Assembly: GCA_039817385.1 (NCBI GenBank)
Contig: JBCBVY010000003.1
Span: 124,001-188,000 of the forward strand
Origin: JBCBCP01 sp039817385
GTDB taxonomy: Bacteria; Pseudomonadota; Alphaproteobacteria; Rhodobacterales; Rhodobacteraceae
Length of the DNA stretch: 64,000 bases
Direction: 5' to 3'
The notes beneath the pieces were generated by a model. It saw nothing but the letters and a program-made list of their open reading frames with translations. It was not told the DNA's origin and made no database searches. Shown here one piece after another: positions 61,838 to 64,000 of the stretch (the stretch's first letter is position 1; every line of letters begins with the position of its first letter). The position numbers and the translations under genes are program-made.

Positions 61838-63178
61838 GTGACCCACCGCGATGTAACTGGCTGCCCTGTTCACCTGCCCTCTGCCGCCGCGGCGGCGGAT
61901 TGGAACGGGGTGATCCACGGCTTTTTGAGCCACGGCACGCAAACCCCTGTGCATCTGGGCCGGGTGCTGGAGGCGGCGCCGGATTTTGCGCTGGGCCTTG
62001 CGGCAAAGGGGCTTTTTTCGCTGATGATGGGGCGGGCGGAGTTGATGCAGCCCGCGCGCGATGCCTTGGCCGCCGCGCGCCGCGCGCCGCAGCCTGACCA
62101 GCGCGCGGCGCTGTGGGTGCGCGCGCTGGATGCGTGGCTGAGCGGGCAACCGTCGGCGGCCATTGCCGCGATGGAAGAGGTGCTGGAGCGCCACCCGACC
62201 GACACGCTGAGCGCGAAGTTCAGCCATGCGATCCGCTTTATCCTGGGCGATGCGGCGGGGATGCGCGCCTCCATCGAGCGGGTGATGCCCGCACACGCCG
62301 ATCACGCGCTGCGCGGCTACCTGATGGGCTGTTACGCCTTTGCCCTGGAAGAAACAGGTGATTACGCCGCCGCTGAACGTACCGGCCGCGAGGGGCTGCT
62401 GCACGCACCCGATGACGCCTGGGGCCTGCACGCCGTTGCCCATGTCTACGACATGACGGCCCGCGCGGCAGAGGGCATTGCCCTGATCGAAGGCAACCGC
62501 GCGGCTTGGGATCACTGCAACAACTTCCGCACCCATGTCTGGTGGCACAAGGCGCTGCTGCACTTGGACCAGGGCGAGATCGACACGGCGCTGGCGCTGT
62601 ATGATGCAGAAATCCGCGCCGAGAAGACCGACGATTACCGCGACATCGCCAACGCCACGTCCCTGCTGATGCGGCTGGAGCTTGAGGGGCGCGATGTCGG
62701 CCCCCGCTGGGATGAGCTGGCTGCGCTGGCCGAAAACCGCGTGGACGATGGCTGCGTGGTCTTTGCGGACCTGCATTACATGCTGGCCTTGGCTGGCGCC
62801 GGCAAGGACAGCGCGCGCGAGGCCATCGTGCTGCGCACCGCCACGGATGCGACCCGGCCCGGAGAGATGAACGCGATCAAGCAGAAACCCGGCCTTTGCG
62901 CGATGGCGGGGCTGGAGGCCTTTGCGGAAAACCGCTGGGATCAGGCGTTTCAAAACCTCGCCTCTGCCCGCCCCTATATGCAGCGCGTGGGCGGCAGCCA
63001 CGCCCAGCGCGACGTGTTCGAGCGTATGACAATTGACGCAGGTTTGCGCGCAGGACGGCTCGACCGGACAGAGATCATTCTGGCCGAGCGCACCGCGCTG
63101 CGCGCGGGCCACGAGGACCGCTTTGCCGCCACCCGCCGCGCCGCAATTGCGGACGCGCGCCACATCGCGGCGGAGTAA
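61838..63178 (+). CDS. TPR protein of the TTC38 type
   Basis: A 446-residue helical-repeat protein without a signal peptide. DDAWGLHAVAHVYDMTARAA and NNFRTHVWWHKALLHLDQGE are the hallmarks of the TTC38-like family; the histidines there are conserved and could form an active or metal site. The function is unknown. The 159-bp gap before it carries a small hairpin (GGGGC...GCCCC near 61682) after the CoA-transferase and a CACACG/CGTGTG palindrome at about 61746. Confidence 0.82.
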   Translation: MTHRDVTGCPVHLPSAAAAADWNGVIHGFLSHGTQTPVHLGRVLEAAPDFALGLAAKGLFSLMMGRAELMQPARDALAAARRAPQPDQRAALWVRALDAWLSGQPSAAIAAMEEVLERHPTDTLSAKFSHAIRFILGDAAGMRASIERVMPAHADHALRGYLMGCYAFALEETGDYAAAERTGREGLLHAPDDAWGLHAVAHVYDMTARAAEGIALIEGNRAAWDHCNNFRTHVWWHKALLHLDQGEIDTALALYDAEIRAEKTDDYRDIANATSLLMRLELEGRDVGPRWDELAALAENRVDDGCVVFADLHYMLALAGAGKDSAREAIVLRTATDATRPGEMNAIKQKPGLCAMAGLEAFAENRWDQAFQNLASARPYMQRVGGSHAQRDVFERMTIDAGLRAGRLDRTEIILAERTALRAGHEDRFAATRRAAIADARHIAAE

Positions 63179-63215
63179 GATGGGCATCCCTGCCCCAAGG
63201 ACGTAAAGACCGGCC

Positions 63216-64000
63216 ATGACTTTTGCCGACCCCACCACCGCAGAGCCGTCTGCGAAGCCGCTTCCCGCCCACCCTGCGCGGGTGCGCGACCTGCGGCTCG
63301 ATTTTTTTCGCGGCATCGCGATGTTCATCATCCTGATCGCGCATACCCCGGGCAATTTCCTGACCTCGTGGATCCCCGCGCGCTGGGGGTTCAGCGATGC
63401 GACGGAGATTTTCGTCTTTTGCTCCGGCATGGCCAGCGCCATCGCCTTTGGTGCGACTTTTGACCGGGCGGGCTTTGCGCTGGGATCAGCCCGCGTCGCC
63501 TTCCGCATCTGGCAGGTTTACTGGGCGCATGTGGGCCTCTTTTTTGCCACCGCCGCGCTGCTGGTCTGGGCCACGGACCTTGAGATCACGACGCGGAATT
63601 ACTGGGGCCAGATGAACCTGTGGATGCTGTTCGTGGCGCATTCGGAGGGGCTGTGGGAAAACCCCAACATCCTTTTCAGTTTCATGACCCTGCAATGGGT
63701 GCCGAACCTGTTTGATATTTTGCCGATGTACATGGTGATCCTCGCGCTGATGCCGGTGGTGATCGCGTTGGCGCGGGTGCATTTTGGCCTTGTCGCCGCG
63801 GTCTCGGTTGCTCTGTGGGTACTGGGCCAACGCGCGTGGATGGAGGCGCTGGGCCTGCCATATTTGAACTTTACCGCAGAGCCCTGGGTGGGCCGCGATG
63901 ACTGGCAGCGGCGCTGGTTCCTCAACCCCTTTGGCTGGCAGCTGGTGTTCTTTACCGGCTTTGCCTTCATGCGCGGATGGCTGCCGAAGCCGCCGGTGAC
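63216..64000 (+). CDS. opgC: OpgC-type acyltransferase (3' end outside window)
   Basis: Membrane acyltransferase; 261 residues are visible. After a short cytoplasmic head it starts RDLRLDFFRGIAMFIILIAH and continues with FSDATEIFVFCSGMASAIAF, both hallmarks of OpgC. OpgC succinylates osmoregulated periplasmic glucans. Several transmembrane segments are seen. It follows the TTC38-like gene by 37 bp; the C-terminal part lies beyond the right edge. Confidence 0.92.
   Translation, partial: MTFADPTTAEPSAKPLPAHPARVRDLRLDFFRGIAMFIILIAHTPGNFLTSWIPARWGFSDATEIFVFCSGMASAIAFGATFDRAGFALGSARVAFRIWQVYWAHVGLFFATAALLVWATDLEITTRNYWGQMNLWMLFVAHSEGLWENPNILFSFMTLQWVPNLFDILPMYMVILALMPVVIALARVHFGLVAAVSVALWVLGQRAWMEALGLPYLNFTAEPWVGRDDWQRRWFLNPFGWQLVFFTGFAFMRGWLPKPPV

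Overview
The window reads as chromosome of an alphaproteobacterium of the Rhodobacterales (Roseobacter group). Reasons: high GC with GC-rich third codon positions, a complete sox operon of the Paracoccus type, a gcrA cell-cycle regulator, a DUF6455 gene, the yacG-RNase G-maf-infA block, and several families of short intergenic palindromes. No integrase, transposase or CRISPR array was recognised. The only trace of an integrative element is a lone AlpA-like gene beside a tRNA-Phe.

Layout. (1) 1-8284: thiosulfate oxidation. soxVWXYZABC run leftward (soxC is cut by the window edge), and soxS, soxR and a YedE-type sulfur transporter run rightward from a shared control region. (2) 8412-23991: respiratory nitrate reduction. 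It holds a DUF6455 gene, a Crp/Fnr regulator (NarR-like), FNR-type boxes, a universal stress protein, narK1, narK2, narGHJI, a parvulin isomerase, a decayed and an intact hemerythrin-like gene, moeA and a DUF2478 gene. (3) 24488-28315: a four-gene redox operon (F420-reductase-like protein, atypical SDR, ABM monooxygenase, quinone oxidoreductase) divergent from a LysR gene. (4) 28586-35133: an EthA-like Baeyer-Villiger monooxygenase, alpha/beta hydrolase, SDR and MFS transporter, translationally coupled, plus a TSUP permease and a divergent PucR/CdaR-like regulator. (5) 35380-39354: acetyltransferase, AlpA relic, tRNA-Phe, KDPGal aldolase, yacG, RNase G, maf, infA. (6) 39433-46899: nitrilase-fold hydrolase, LysR, sirtuin, copper chaperone with a small secreted partner, aminotransferase, rpmB, DUF2855 protein, meaB. 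(7) 46973-54028: hrpB, gnd, ketopantoate-reductase-like gene, argF, argD. (8) 54214-64000: tandem repeats, EamA transporter, small secreted protein, gcrA, copper ATPase, a TPP enzyme overlapping a class III CoA-transferase, a TTC38-like TPR protein, and opgC (cut by the right edge).

How the parts work together. Sox proteins oxidise thiosulfate in the periplasm, with SoxV/SoxW/SoxS keeping the SoxY carrier thiol reduced and SoxR probably sensing persulfide. The Nar block couples quinol oxidation to nitrate reduction and carries its own transport, assembly and molybdenum-cofactor functions. Together they suggest a facultatively anaerobic, sulfur-oxidising, nitrate-respiring lifestyle. The least familiar parts are the EthA-like catabolic operon, the hemerythrin remnant in the nar block, and the palindromes that provide stop codons of several genes.
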